The notes under the pieces were generated by a model. It was not told the origin of the DNA, did no database searches, and was given only the letters and a program-made list of their open reading frames with translations. From the NCBI RefSeq assembly GCF_041381155.1, contig NC_091134.1:16122008-16186007 (forward strand): 64,000 nucleotides of DNA, in the 5' to 3' direction. A program made the position numbers and the translations under genes. The stretch's first letter is position 1; each line of letters opens with the position of its first letter. Source of the stretch: Argopecten irradians. Its lineage: Eukaryota; Mollusca; Bivalvia; Pectinida; Pectinidae. Below, piece after piece: positions 11,112 to 24,485 of the stretch.

Positions 11112-13257
11112 GTATGACACTATACAAACTCAGACAATCCAATCGAAATATAATCACAAATAATTTATTTTAGGATGCAAAATCTATTTTCCAGTATGGT
11201 GGTTTTTTTTGCCTTTTAGTTTTTGCGGTCAGTGATGTGTGAAGATGTAAACAATGAGTCCCGTTGTAAACATTGAAGTGGTCGACCTTAGATGAATACT
11301 GGTGACAATAAACAATGTATTCTTTTTGTTTTGATTTCCTTCAATTCCTATATAAAGCAATGTTTATTGAAAATTAATTCTATAGCCTATTTTCTGCAAC
11401 CTCTTGAATGCGTGTATTTTTATTTATAAAGATACTGTACTAGTTGTGCCTGGTGTACAGTGACAATGGCTACTTTAAAGAAATTTTGTACCTTGTCAAC
11501 GCCGATATACGCTTTGTATACGAAACATGAAATTTGATATCTTTCACTAATCTTCGTTATTCGTATTATTCTTCAGATTTTTTGCATGTGTGTATGTGGT
11601 TTTTTTCTTTAAATCAATTTAACGATCGAGATATCGACATAGTTTAATTCTCTCTTAGTGTTAAACTATCAATCTTGCGTACAGTATCTTATCCATTTTC
11701 TTTTCTAAGATAATAAATAACTTGATACATCAAATTTCTCCACTCCAGTATATGTAATGCATCATTTTTTAATTTGTGTTCAGCTTGCAGTATTAGATCT
11801 AGTCTAACTATGTATGTTTTGTTTTTGCTTTGTATCTTTTTCTTTGTATTATGTTTTAAGTTCCTTAGTAGATTTCACCGTTAGGCCCATTTTTCTTTTC
11901 ATATTTTTATAGTCATCTTAATCATCTCTCTGAAAAATCAACAATTAGGATAGAATATATAGATCTAGTGAAAGAAATAAAAGCATTTTAAACAGAAGGT
12001 GGAATTGATATAGGCCTTATAACAGATATTTTGTATATATATATCTTATTGGTAGATATATACTAGTGTCATTATATATTGTGAAACTAGAGTAAACTTT
12101 TGTGTTTGTTCACTGAACCTTGACGGCCCTTTTGATCCCTGTGTACACATGTGTAGTCAGTCTGGTTACAAAATATCTGATTACATAACTCTTCTCCATG
12201 GGAGCTCACATTCAGGTGACAAGTTAGTAAACAACATCCATGTCTAAAGTCCATTGCAATTCCACTACCATGATTTATGGACCTATTTTTGGGAAGGGGT
12301 ACCTGTGTGGGATCCTTGGTAAATGTTTTATAATTGATTTAATTGCCATGATTTATATACTAGGTATGTCTTCGAGATGTCTTCTATAGATTTCAGGTGC
12401 TTTTAGGTGTGTTTCATTATTTATCATTACAAAATATAAAAAAAAGACATGATTATAAAAACTATGCTACATATATGATTATAAACTCCTTTTTTTTCTT
12501 TTGCACTTGTTTCTTTCGAGACTGCTTTTTAAATAATTACCAAAAAAAATAAAAATTCTTTCATTTTAAAATTGACAAAAATCTTTCTTTTTTTTTTTTT
12601 TTATTTTATGGAAAAAGTCTTATCTGAACAACAGAAAAATTTGGTTACCGGTAGTAAAAATTTATTACAATGAAAACAATTTTTTAGAGAGTTTTTCGAT
12701 TTTCCTGGTTTTGGCATTACAGTTCTATTTTTTATTGCTTTGCCATGAGTGGTGGTAGGTGGGAGGTTGAAGGTGGAATCTACTAAAAAAAATACTATCA
12801 AAAGTTAGAAGAAGGTTTTACCAACACAACATTTTTTTAAGATCCTAGTGCTTATATCAATAAATGTTTAATTAAAGTGAACAGTCGGGCAAGGAAAGCT
12901 GAAGTCGGTAAAAATGGTGTGAATGTATCCAGTATAATTTCTTATGAAATGAAAAAATAAAATCTCTCGTCAAAATCTGTCTGCGTACGAAGAAATTGAT
13001 TTAAAGTATGGAAATTCTAAAACGTCCTCCCGGCTCACAATGTCTGTGGTTACATTTCCACGCAGCCTCGCTTTCAATGCTTTCAACTTTTCTTTACTTT
13101 AATGGTCAGAACTGGTAAACTAAGCAGAACTTGACCGTCATATTAATATGTGAGAACTTTTGGAAGGCCAATGAACGCATTTAGACTGGTTTTCTTTGCC
13201 CGACTATTCACTTTAAAGTTTGATTGACTTGTGTTTCAGAAATAATACCAACTCATC

Positions 13258-16200
13258 ATGCCGGAGTTGCTGATACAAAATGAGTCCTCTAATGGAGCGG
13301 AGGGACTGCCTCCTTCCCCTCCAGAACAGGAACGGAAATCCTTAGCCGAGATGATCAATCGAAGGATTGCCAGCAGGGACCCATGGTTCTCACTTGAATT
13401 CTTCCCTCCCAGAACAAACAATGGAGCTATCAATTTAATCAATTTAATCAGCAGGTAATTGAAAATATATAGCTCAGATGCTTTCTGCGTAAAAAAAAAA
13501 AAACAAATGGAAACTTATTGGCAACAATGAATATTCATTTACTAAGCAAATTTACTTCATTCTGATATTGTAATTGGTTTGCATCATAACTGTTTTAAAT
13601 GCATTAAAAATAAAGTTTATTTTAAAGAATTTTGAAAATGCCAAAAAACTGAAAAAAGCCTTGAATGTAACTAAGTGCTATTGAATTACCTGATATGGGT
13701 ATATTCCTAAAATTTTTTACTAATAATTGCAGCAAGAAAATGAAAGAATCCAAAAAATAGGAAAAAGAATTTGCTGCATACCTCAGACATATATATATAT
13801 ATATACCCATAATATTTCTCTGAATTGTCTCCCCTTGTCTGAAATCTGAAGCTTTAGTATCAGACATTTTGTACTAACAGAAATTATAAAGACAAAATTT
13901 ATACATAATATATAACAATTTTTTTGATATTCATGAAACTGCTATTCCTGTGGTCTTAAAGTTTTGTATAACCATATTTTCTCAGCTAAATTTTGGTATT
14001 GAATTATCTCCCCTTAGTCTTTTATCTGAAAAGTGATCAAAATCATATAGCAAAATTCTATTTAAATAATACTCAATATTGGGGGCTAATAGCAATAGGT
14101 AAAGGCAGCTTTGTGCTTCCTTCAATCAAACCCTAGGTCCCGTCCCTAACTGAGATAAGACTATGTGATTGGCTAGAGAGTTTATATGTAATAGCCCTCT
14201 TAGCTTATAAGACTTTGTGATTGGCTAGAGAGAATGTGTGCCAGCCCTCCTAGCTTCTGTACAGATACCATCAGTCAATGTAAACAGTAGCAGTGTTTAT
14301 CAATTTATCAACTGTGCCGACAGATGAGACATGAAATAGCTAGTTATAAGTACACGGTAAACATGACAGATTATGTGTATAAACACTGCTCTCCTAAAGT
14401 ATTGTTAGCTTACAAGTTAGCTTATAAATTCTATACTCTGTTTTCTTTGGTTGGCTATTATGGCTATGTCTGATTTAAACTTTTAAAACCAGTTCTATAG
14501 TTTACTTTTTTCATGTAAGTATCAAAGGAATTTGGGACAGTAGATAATTTCTATGAAAGTTACGTTGTACTTTATTTTCAACATGGAAGGGGGAGGAGCG
14601 TCACTTCAATTTAGGATGAAGAAATTAAAAATTTACTCGTTTGATTTTTTTAATGCCCCACCATGACACACAAGGGGAGGGGGAATGTTTTCTAATTCTG
14701 TCCCATCCCTATCGTGTCACATCACATCCTGTTGTGTTCAGATTTCATCTAATTATTAGCCAAGGCATATTGATCATGATGTCTTATAGAGGTTTCTAAT
14801 TGATCTGTTTTTCCTGAGATCTCCCTTGATAAAAAATTATTTCAATCAAGCTTTAATGTTTTGATTTGTAGGATTGAGCGTATGAACGAAGGACAGCCAC
14901 TTTTCTGTGACATCACATGGCACCCGGCAGGAGATCCAGGGAATACACAGAAGGCCACAAGCTCCACCTGTATGGCAGCCACCATGGTTAACTACTGCTG
15001 TGTAGAGACCATGCTCCATATCACCTGTGGACGACAGACAGAGCAGGAGATCAAAACTAACCTAAAGAACGCCAAAGAACTTGGTATCAGGAACTTACTG
15101 GCACTCAGGGGAGGTAAGTCCTAGGATTCCATCATTTTGTAATCGAGAGCTATCTTATTTTGTGTGGCATTAAGAACAGGTTGGTATATTATAGAATAAA
15201 TAAATTTATCTTGTATTTTCCCTAATAAGGTGCTGGTAAATGACTAAAATGAGACATTATTTGAGAGCATATTTAGAAGTTTTTCTGAGCCACTTCAGTC
15301 ATCTAATCTTGTTAAAATTAGACTTCTAATTCTGCTTTACTTTGATGCTCTATGATACTCTCCAATACAAGATCTAACAACTTCCTGTTTGGGGTCACTT
15401 CACCTTGACCCCTTTGGTGAGCCAATCTGCAGTTGCCTATGAAATCTTCAATGTGTTTGACTTTGAATCTCAGGAAAGCATAAACAACTACTAGTATGTT
15501 TTGAGATGTTCTGATTGTAGGCCAGTGCTGAGGTGACCCAAACAGCTAATCTTGTAATGGAGCGTATTATAGAGCATTTTCACCAGAAGCAGTAACTGTA
15601 TTGAAAAATGTATATAATAGTGTAACAATGGACAATGTATGTACGCAAACCTGATTCATTCCTGGGTATGTTTTTGGGTCATCACAGCCGCCATCTTAAA
15701 AACACAACTTCTTCTCAAGTTCCACCGGTTCGATTTTTTGCTGAAATTTGCATAAAATGATCCTGACATGGTCTCGACAAAGTGTTGTTATTTTTCAGGT
15801 CGATCTAAAATCCAATATGACCGCCACAGCTGCCATTTTGAAAACGTTTATTACACTTCTTTTCAAGTTCTTCTGGTGTGATGTGGCTGAAACTTGCATA
15901 AAATATTCCTGACATGGTCCCGACAAAGTGTTGTATTCGGGTCAATCCGAAATCCAAGATGGCTGCCACAGCAGCGATCTTTAAAACACATTTTGAACTT
16001 TTTCTTAAGTTCTACCGATGCAATTTGGCTTAAAGTTGCATGAAATAATCTTGACATGGTCCCGACAAAGTGTGGTTACATCTCTGGGTGATCAGAAATC
16101 GAAGATGGCTACCATGACACGATATCTTATTAATTTCCTATATGAATATTGCCAAGGTAGTCAGATTACTGTTAAGGCCCTTGGGCCCCTTGTTTTTCTG

Positions 16201-19200
16201 CCGGGGTACATTTTATGGTTATGATCATGATCACACTATATTTTGATTTAGATGAATACTTTACATGGTGTATACGTACAAGAATAGGGTTATCATTTGT
16301 GTTATGATTTACGTATCACAGACTATGGCACTATGCTAAGATAAAAGACACTGAAATGTATTCACTGGTGTTTATCAGACCCCCCAGATGGCGGGGATTC
16401 ATGGACGCACCAGGAAGAAGGCTACAACTACGCCACAGACATGGTGAGGCTGATCAAACAGGAACATGGCGATGATTTCTCCGTTTGTGTAGCAGGTAGG
16501 TATTTAGTATAGTTTGTATCTTTTTAGAGGAGCAGAAATTTTGGACTTGTCATTTAGATATACTTAATGAGTCTTAAAAGTAGAAGAACGAATAGACATG
16601 CATGTAAGTGCATGCAGGTCCTATATTGTTAACTATTATATTTTGAAGCAAATCGTAAGTGTTTGACCTTTAATCAAATTCTGAATTCATAGATATGATT
16701 ATAGAGTTCTCTTAGATTGTATACAATTTTCAACAGCTAACCTAGCTAAACTTGTCACAAATAAGCTGTCTATGCTGTCATTAGATGGAGAAGTTACATT
16801 TGAAAATATCAATACACATTGAGTATATGCTGGGATTGAGCTTTATTTTATAAGTATACTGCACTGTATGTACAATATGCTGTTGATAGGTTACCCGACC
16901 GGCCACCCAGAATGTACATCCTACCAGGAGGACCTGCGCCATCTTAAGGCCAAGGTGGATGCCGGGGCTGACTTCATCATTACACAGCTTTTCTTCAAGG
17001 CCTCCACCTTCCTCCAGTTTGTCAAGGATTGTAGAAATATCGGAATCCACTGTCCCATCATCCCAGGCATCCTCCCCATACAGGTACAGTTATACCCCCA
17101 CCCCCAGGGATTTTCTCTATACAGGTTTAACCACCAACCCCAACCCCAGGGGTCCTCCCAATTCAGATACACTTTAACACCCCACCCATTGGTATCTGTT
17201 TCATACAGGTGTAATTATACACTAACCCCACCCCAAGGAAATTTCTCGATACAGGCGTAATTATACCACCTACCCCACCCCCAGGGATCTTCCATATACA
17301 GGTATAATTATATACCCTACCCCCAGAGATTTAGTCATACAGGTATAATTACCCCATCCCATTTCCAGGAATCTTTTCCATACATTTTTATACTCCCCAC
17401 TCTCAGTATCCCCTTACAGATAAAGTTATACTCCCTCCCCCACATGAGGGATCCTTCCCCATACAGATATAGTAACATACATTCATATGTGTTCCTACTA
17501 AAAAAAAATTATTTTGTATTTTTTTTCCATGCCAAAACATCCACACAAGAAATAGTTCAAAGCGAAGAGATGGACAAATATATATTGTAATAGCTTGACA
17601 CCATTTACCGTATTTTTCCTAATAAGGGCGCCGGGCGCAGGTAATTGGCCAAGGGGGAGCGTTATTTGAGACAATTTTTAGATGTTTTTTTCTGAAATTG
17701 TCATCTTGCTTTTAGTTTCGTATTTTTGTGAAACTTACTATAACCAACTTACATTTTGAAGTCAAGTAAGTATTGAAATTGCATAATTATGAAGAAAAGT
17801 ATGCATCAGAAGTATTTAACATTGATTAAATGTGCCTGTTTAATAGAATTTTGGCATTTCATGCTAGCCTGTTTTTTTTACCATACGTACACAAAATGGT
17901 GGACAGTTTTTTTCAATCGCTACTTTCGTTTTGTGATGGATCGGAAATACCGACAAGAGCACACATTAAAACACTTAGAAATGATAGCATTCCTGTTATT
18001 TAGGAACCTTTGTCATAGATATACAGTAAGTATTCATAAAACTTGTATAGACATTGCTAAAATGTTGTTGCCAGTTAGTCTTCATCCACACACGTGTGTT
18101 GGACATTCAAATGACACGTTTTGTTTTGAACATGGCGTTCTCACTGTTTCTATGTGTAAACACTTGGCAAAGATGTCCTAAGTTGTCCAATGCAATAAAT
18201 TTAGTTCTTATACAGAATGATCAGATATATGTTAAGCATCAAACTTATGTGCAACAGTATTTCATAAGCATCTGCAAAGACAAATCGTCGCAATCTGGCA
18301 CAAAAATAGTATGAAATTAGAAGATTTTTTTCAGCATAAACTTGGGGGCGCCCTTATTAGAGGAGGTGCTCTTAATAGGAAAAAATACGGTACATTTTAT
18401 CAGTTACAAATGTATGATAAAATTGAACCGAACTGCAAAATAGCATATCTTATTTACAATTTAAATGCCAGAGTTAACAGCATCACAACAGATTTTGATG
18501 TTTCTTTTAACATAGCACTTGCATTCAATAATATCTTGTGAAAATAATGAAGTAAGTATACCTTTTTTACACTGAATCACGTTGACTATTTAATGATTAA
18601 AGCATATGGAATTATAACCAGAAGGTTTTTAAATCATTATTATCACTGTTTGAGGGTTGTACAGCATGGATGTTATGGAAAGGTCTAATGAAACAGCACA
18701 TCTACATTTCTCACTCATATTCAATTCTTGATACGTATACAGAAATGGTACATAGTATACATGCATTAAGGTTTGGTACTGTGTATGATAGACAATCAAT
18801 CAATAAATGACAAATAATAATATACAAAGGTTTTCAGGTCAGCCAACTTATCAAGAAATATTTGAAATGTCATATTTTACCTGTGTATAAAATTCTTCTA
18901 CTTCTATAATAGTATTCAGGTTCTTTTCATGGTTGGGATTGCCTAATATGTATAATGTCTACTTTAGTGTTTTTAAGTTTTCCTGCTTTTGTTTTCTGTC
19001 CAGACAGTAAATAGATGCCAGAAATTAGGTGAAATAAGTATTTCTAATGAATTGAGATACTTGTTTATTCCTATTGCTGACACTCTTGTAAACAACTCTG
19101 TTGAAACCATCTAATTTTAGTAATTTTAGTCTCTGTAAGTTTTATCAATTTTTAGTCTGCTTTTAAACCATTATTGTTGCTCAAATTCAGACTCTTCATT

Positions 19201-22200
19201 TGAGGGAAGATTTGTACAGGGCTCTTGTTGTGATCCTATTAGTTAATTGTAAAACTTTTACTTTACAATTTAGACAGTTGTTTGTTAATGCATCAGTATG
19301 TATAGATTGATTAGTGCTTGGAAAATTAAAAAGAAAAAAGGAAAAATAATCAAACTAATCAAGAATAGGAGCAGAAAAAAATTCTGTCGGCTAAATTTTG
19401 TTACTATAATTTTTTCTGACAGGCCTACCAATCTCTACGACACATTGTGAAATTGTCGAGGTTAGAGGTTCCACAGGAGATTATCGACACTATTGAACCA
19501 ATCAAAGACAATGACGAAGCTATCCGTAATTACGGAGTGGAACAGGCTGTACAGATGAGCAGAGACCTTCTCAATAGTGGAGAGGTGTATGGGTTACATG
19601 TTTACACACTCAACCGAGAAGTGGCCACCATAGAAATTCTCAAAAGACTAGGAATGTGGAAAGAAGATCCACAGCGCACCCTGCCATTTAAAGTTACTGC
19701 TAACCACATGCGGTGTAGAGAGGACGTTCGACCAATATTCTGGCGATGTCGACCCAACAGCTATGTCCACCGCACCTCGAACTGGGACGAGTTCCCTAAT
19801 GGTCGCTGGGGAAATTCATCGGCCGCTTCGTTTGGTGACTTAACAGACTACTACCTGTTCTACCTGAAGAATCGCTCGTCTAAAGAGTCGCTGCTGAAGA
19901 TGTGGGGAGAAGATCTGTCTTCTGAACAGGACGTATGGGATGTATTCTACCACTACATTACAGGCCTGCCGAACAGCCAAAGTGTCAAGGTAATATTTAC
20001 TGTGACGATCGTTAACTAGATTATGATATAGTCAAGGTAAGATTTATTGTAAGGATCGTTAACTAGATTATGATGAAGTCAATGTAAGATTTATTGTAAC
20101 GATCGTTAACTAGATTATGATGAAGTCAATGTAAGATTTACTGTAACGATCATTAACTAGATTATGATACAGTCAAGGTAAGATTTACTGTAACTATCGT
20201 TAACTAGATTATAATATAGTCAATATAAGATTTACTGTAACTATCGCTAACTAGATTATAATATAGTCAAGGTAAGATTTACTGTAACGATTGTTAACTA
20301 GAGTATGGTATAGTCAATTAAAGATTTACTGTAACCATCGTAAACTAGATTATAATATAGTCATTTTAAGATTTATTGTAATGATCATTAACTAGATTAT
20401 AATATAGTAAAATGTAAGATTTACTGTAACGATCGTTAACCAGGTTATTATACAGTAAATTAACTGGTATTTACAGGTAGGTTTTCGGAAATGATTCTCT
20501 GAGCTATGGAAAAATTCTAACAATATTAATTAGTGATCCAGTAATAGAAAATATTATGTATTGCGGGGTTTGTTTTGTCTGATGAAGGTGAAGTGTACAC
20601 AACGTACTACCTTGTAGTCATGACAACATCACACATGAATCATTCACTAGTGGACCAGTGGTTGTGAAACAAAATATCACATAAACCATCCATACTTGTA
20701 ATCATTATTAATTATCTTGTTGGTCCTAATGACGACAAGCAAGGTATCAGTAATTGCAGTATCAGGAAACATTTTGTATCCAGGTGGTCAGGAGGTGACC
20801 TTACATCAATTCACATTTGACAGTAATCAATTGCTTGTCTTTATGACAGACATGTGAAATTTCACAGTGCCACCTCCAGTCCGTTATATAGTTAGGGGCA
20901 TGGACATCCATCTCATGGATTACTTCATTTGCCAAGCTCACAAATTGTATGTGTATCAAAACTAGTACATTTTGTATAAAGTTGTCAACCCTTGACCTCT
21001 TATAAAGAGCTGTTAACTTTATAATGGCAGGTAACCAGTCTCCCATGGCAGGATGATGAGCTCAGTGCAGAGACAAATCTTATCACAGAAAAGTTGGCAG
21101 CTATAAACAAACGAGGTGTTCTCACGATAAACTCCCAGCCAAACATCAACGCAGCCCCGTCAACGGACCCCAAGGTTGGCTGGGGAGACAAAAATGGATA
21201 CATTTTCCAAAAGGTATGAATATTTGTGCCCCTACCATTAAATGGGGTAGTGGCATATATTATTCATGTTTCTTGTAAATTTTCCTACCCAACCTAGATT
21301 TCAATCATATGTGGATTTTCTCATGCATGATTACAGTTGACCCCTTTTAACCAAGTCTTATTTTATGATAATCATCTGGATATGACTTGTTGATGGCCAG
21401 CACCAGATCGCCTTTCATGTGAATGAAGTGTTTTAATCAGGTTGGATTAAATGTATCTAGCAACAGTCTTGTGTGAAAGCAGCAGGTCAAACCTGGGCTG
21501 TAGTGAAAAACAACGCAATCCAAATGTATAAGTGGAGATCAGAATCTTTCACAGTGAATTCACCAGCATGTAAAACACCATTTTACTCTATGTTCAACTT
21601 TGTGTTATAGGCCTACTTGGAATTCTTCACGTCAGAAAAGAATGTTACGGTGCTAAAGGACATTCTACAGAAGTATCCACTGGTCAACTACCACATTGTG
21701 GATTCTAAGGTAAAGGGCATCTCAAAGTCACCAGGGTGGTTACTCTGACATTGTCACAGAGACCAATCACCAGGATGGTTACTCTGACATTGTCACAGAG
21801 ACCAATCACCAGGATGGTTACTCTGACATTGTCACAGAGACCAATCACCAGGATGGTTACTCTGACATTGTCACAGAGACCAATTACCAGGATGGTTACT
21901 CTGACATTGTCACAGAGACCAATCACCAGGATGGTTACTCTGACATTGTCACAGAGACCAATCACCAGGATGGTTACTCTGACATTGTCACAGAGACCAA
22001 TCACCAGGATGGTTACTCTGACATTGTCACAGAGACCAATCACCAGGATGGTTACTCTGACATTGTCACAGAGACCAATCACCAGGATGGTTACTCTGAC
22101 ATTGTCACAGAGACCAATCACCAGGATGGTTACTCTGACATTGTCACAGAGACCAATCACCAGGATGGTTACTCTGACATTGTCACAGAGACCAATCACC

Positions 22201-24021
22201 AGGATGGTTACTCTGACATTGTCACAGAGACCAATCACCAGGATGGTTACTCTGACATTGTCACAGAGACCAATCACCAGGATGGTTACTCTGACATTGT
22301 CACAGAGGACCAATCACCAGGATGGTTACTCTGACATTGTCACAGAGACCAATCACCAGGATGGTTACTCTGACATTGTCACAGAGACCAATCACCAGGA
22401 TGGTTACTCTGACATTGTCACAGAGACCAATTACCAGGATGGTTACACTGACATTGTCACAGAGACCAATCACCAGGATGGTTACTCTGACATTGTCACA
22501 GAGACCATACCAGGATGGTTACTCTGACATTGTCACAGAGACCAATCACCAGGATGGTTACTCTGACATTGTCACAGAGACCATCACCAGGATGGTTACT
22601 CTGACATTGTCACAGAGACCAATCACCAGGATGGTTACTCTGACATTGTCACAGAGACCAATCACCAGGATGGTTACTCTGACATTGTCACAGAGACCAA
22701 TTACCAGGATGGTTACTCTGACATTGTCACAGAGACCAATCACCAGGATGGTTACTCTGACATTGTCACAGAGACCAATCACCAGGATGGTTACTCTGAC
22801 ATTGTCACAGAGACCAATCACCAGGATGGTTACTCTGACATTGTCACAGAGACCAATCACCAGGGTGGTTACTCTGACATTGTCACAGAGACCAATCACC
22901 AGGATGGTTACTCTGACATTGTCACAGAGACCAATCACCAGGATGGTTACTCTGACATTGTCACAGAGACCAATCACCAGGATGGTTACTCTGACATTGT
23001 CACAGAGACCAGCACCAGGATGGTTACTCTGACATTGTCACAGAGACCAATCACCAGGATGGTTACTCTGACATTGTCAAAGAGACCAATCACCATCTTA
23101 ATGATAAGGAAATGAGAATTGTAACTTTATACAAAGTTTACACATTTTACTTCACAAAAACTACATTTATAAGAGTTCTAACCAGGATAAGTAGGACAAT
23201 ATGATATGTATTGTTATAATGTAATTATTATAATAGCTATTTATCTGATTAAATTTGAACTAGACTTCACTTTATGAATTATTTATATAATAGTTGTCAT
23301 TAGTTGAATACCTTAACAACCAATTGTCTACACTTGGTGTGTTCTTAATATCAATGAATTTTCCTGCAAATAAACTAGCATAGGATGAGAGTATACATGT
23401 TTATTGCTTTCTGATTATACAGGGAGATGTGGATTACACTAACTGTGACATGACCCTACCCATAGCTGTAACCTGGGGAGTTTTCCCTGGCAAGGAGATT
23501 ATACAGCCCACTGTCGTGGATCCTATCGCCTTCAAGACATGGAAGGTGAGTGCCTGTTTAATGTCAAATATAAAAATGGTGATTGTCGTAATAATAGAAT
23601 TTCTAAAAATTAGTACCATGAAAAAATATTTTTATAATACTTTAGCTCCTAATTCAGACACCAGTCATCCGATTGGCTGGCTGCTAACATCTTATAATAT
23701 ATAACCTTGGTTGATAATTTGTGAACTTTTGACACCATCATGATTGAGCAGCATCCAAAACTATCCAGTTACCCATCACCATATTTTTCTCAGGATGAGG
23801 CATTTGCGCTGTGGAAGGAAACTTGGGCAAGTCTGTATGAGCCAGGAACAAACTCACACAACTTACTGAACCAGATTCATGATAATTACTACCTGGTGAA
23901 TTTAGTGGACAATGAGTTCCCTAAGGACACCTGTCTGTGGGAAATTGTGGAGAAAATGATTGAGGAAGGTTCCTCGGTATCACAGGAACATGTCAACATG
24001 GAAACAGGAACAGGACATTAG
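13258..24021 (+). CDS. MTHFR: Methylenetetrahydrofolate reductase (complete, nine coding exons)
   Basis: Reduces 5,10-methylene-THF to 5-methyl-THF with NADPH and FAD in the cytosol, feeding methionine synthesis. Exons: 13258-13454, 14872-15113, 16379-16495, 16890-17083, 19423-19989, 21031-21213, 21611-21709, 23423-23545, 23794-24021. All have GT-AG borders and join in frame to 649 codons plus TAG, close to the human 656. The catalytic barrel shows FSLEFFPPR (residues 44-52, with the family's acid Glu), [39 protein letters not shown] and [11 protein letters not shown]. The linker [13 protein letters not shown] (about residue 371) leads to the SAM-binding regulatory half: [62 protein letters not shown]. 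This two-domain form is the animal type, inhibited by S-adenosylmethionine. The start [11 protein letters not shown] follows acceptor GTGTTTCAG. Introns 4, 5 and 7 hold minisatellites. The 3' UTR end was not located. Confidence 0.97.
14140..14275 (+). repeat. Two-copy tandem repeat in MTHFR intron 1
   Basis: A unit of about 60 bases (AAGACT-TGTGATTGGCTAGAGAG, then AGCCCTC-TAGCTT) occurs twice in a row between exons 1 and 2. Each copy has an ATTGG (inverted CCAAT) core. Function unknown. Confidence 0.55.
15210..15330 (+). repeat. Decayed copy of the 17606-18392 TIR element
   Basis: TTTTCCCTAATAAGGTGCTGG, TTATTTGAGA and TTTAGAAGTTTTTCTGA match, in order, the left end of the TIR element at 17606. 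Only this end is recognisable, and it sits in MTHFR intron 2. Confidence 0.45.
15650..16197 (+). repeat. Mollusc-type dispersed element in MTHFR intron 2
   Basis: Three to four imperfect units of about 150 bases carry CATAAAATGATCCTGACATG, GTCTCGACAAAGTGTTGTTA and a CCGCCACAGCTGCCAT block. It ends in ACTGTTAAGGCCCTTGGGCC. It is the same family as 7990-8560. A 64-codon minus-strand open frame inside it is not a gene. Confidence 0.75.
17062..17475 (+). repeat. Minisatellite built from the MTHFR exon 4 donor junction
   Basis: About ten degenerate copies of a 40-45 base unit. The first copy is the last ~22 coding bases of exon 4 (CCCAGGCATCCTCCCCATACAG) plus the donor and following intron bases (GTACAGTTATACCCCCACCC). 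Later copies repeat both halves (CCCCAGGGATCTTCCATATA, then CAGGTATAATTATA), so each carries a copy of the splice-donor context and a pyrimidine-rich CAG. It fills the first ~390 bases of intron 4. Confidence 0.8.
17606..18392. mobile_element. TIR element in MTHFR intron 4 (non-autonomous)
   Basis: The left end TACCGTATTTTTCCTAATAA plus GGGCGCC is mirrored by the right end (GGGGGCGCCCTTATTAG ... TAGGAAAAAATACGGTA). The element is 787 bases long. Two open frames inside (130 and 86 codons) have no transposase motif, so it is probably non-autonomous. The target-site duplication is not clear. Confidence 0.7.
19984..20455 (+). repeat. 47-bp minisatellite starting at the MTHFR exon 5 donor
   Basis: About ten copies with a 47-base period. 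The first copy begins with the last six coding bases of exon 5 (GTCAAG) and the donor GTAATATTTACTG, followed by GATCGTTAACTAGATTATGA. Several later copies read GTCAAGGTAAGATT (for example 20031), a closer match to the donor consensus than the true site. Use of a later donor would add a stop after about nine codons (TAG at 20018). Confidence 0.85.
21733..23095 (+). repeat. 39-bp minisatellite in MTHFR intron 7 (~35 copies)
   Basis: The unit starts ATGGTTACTCTGACATTGTC and ends AGACCAATCACCAGG. It is highly uniform, with a few substitutions (CACC/TACC), one- to three-base deletions (22504, 22583, 23010) and one insertion (22307). It begins 24 bases after the exon 7 donor at 21710. As 39 is a multiple of 3, long open frames appear on both strands; these are not genes. 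Confidence 0.95.
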
Positions 24022-24264
24022 AAAGGTAACTCTAATTACATACCATGGGTCAAAGGTAACTATAACGTAGGTTGGGTTATTGTGAATGGATACTACATAG
24101 TGTAAGTATGTAGAATACCTAAACAATGTGTATGGGGGTATTTTGGGGTCAGTAATGGTCCCTATTATAAATAGCTATTTCTACAAATTCTAGATAAAAA
24201 AAATCCTCTAAAATACAATATTCTTCAAATTCCCTTTTAAATTGCTGCCAGCAATTTCTAAAAT

Positions 24265-24485
24265 GAGATAAATGTATAAGTAAGAAATATCTGGGTGTCT
24301 AGGTAAATAGTATAAGTCAGAAATAGCCAGGTATCTAGATAAATACTATAAGTCAGAAATAGCCAGGTATCTAGATAAATACTATAAGTCAGAAATAGCC
24401 AGGTAACTAGATAAATACTATAAGTCAGAAATAGCCAGGTAACTAGATAAATACTATAAGTCAGAAATAGCCAGGTATCTGAATA
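24265..24485 (+). repeat. 36-bp minisatellite downstream of MTHFR
   Basis: About six copies of a 36-base unit (AGCCAGGTATCTAGATAAAT then ACTATAAGTCAGAAAT). The central copies are nearly identical and the outer copies degenerate. It lies about 250 bases after the MTHFR stop codon, so it may be in the 3' UTR. Confidence 0.85.

Noticed and set aside
17789-18181. 130-codon open frame in MTHFR intron 4
   Set aside because: Lies wholly inside a TIR element; no transposase motif is visible.
21705-23032. Open frames of 140-263 codons on both strands
   Set aside because: Products of the 39-base minisatellite, whose length is a multiple of three; they lie in MTHFR intron 7.
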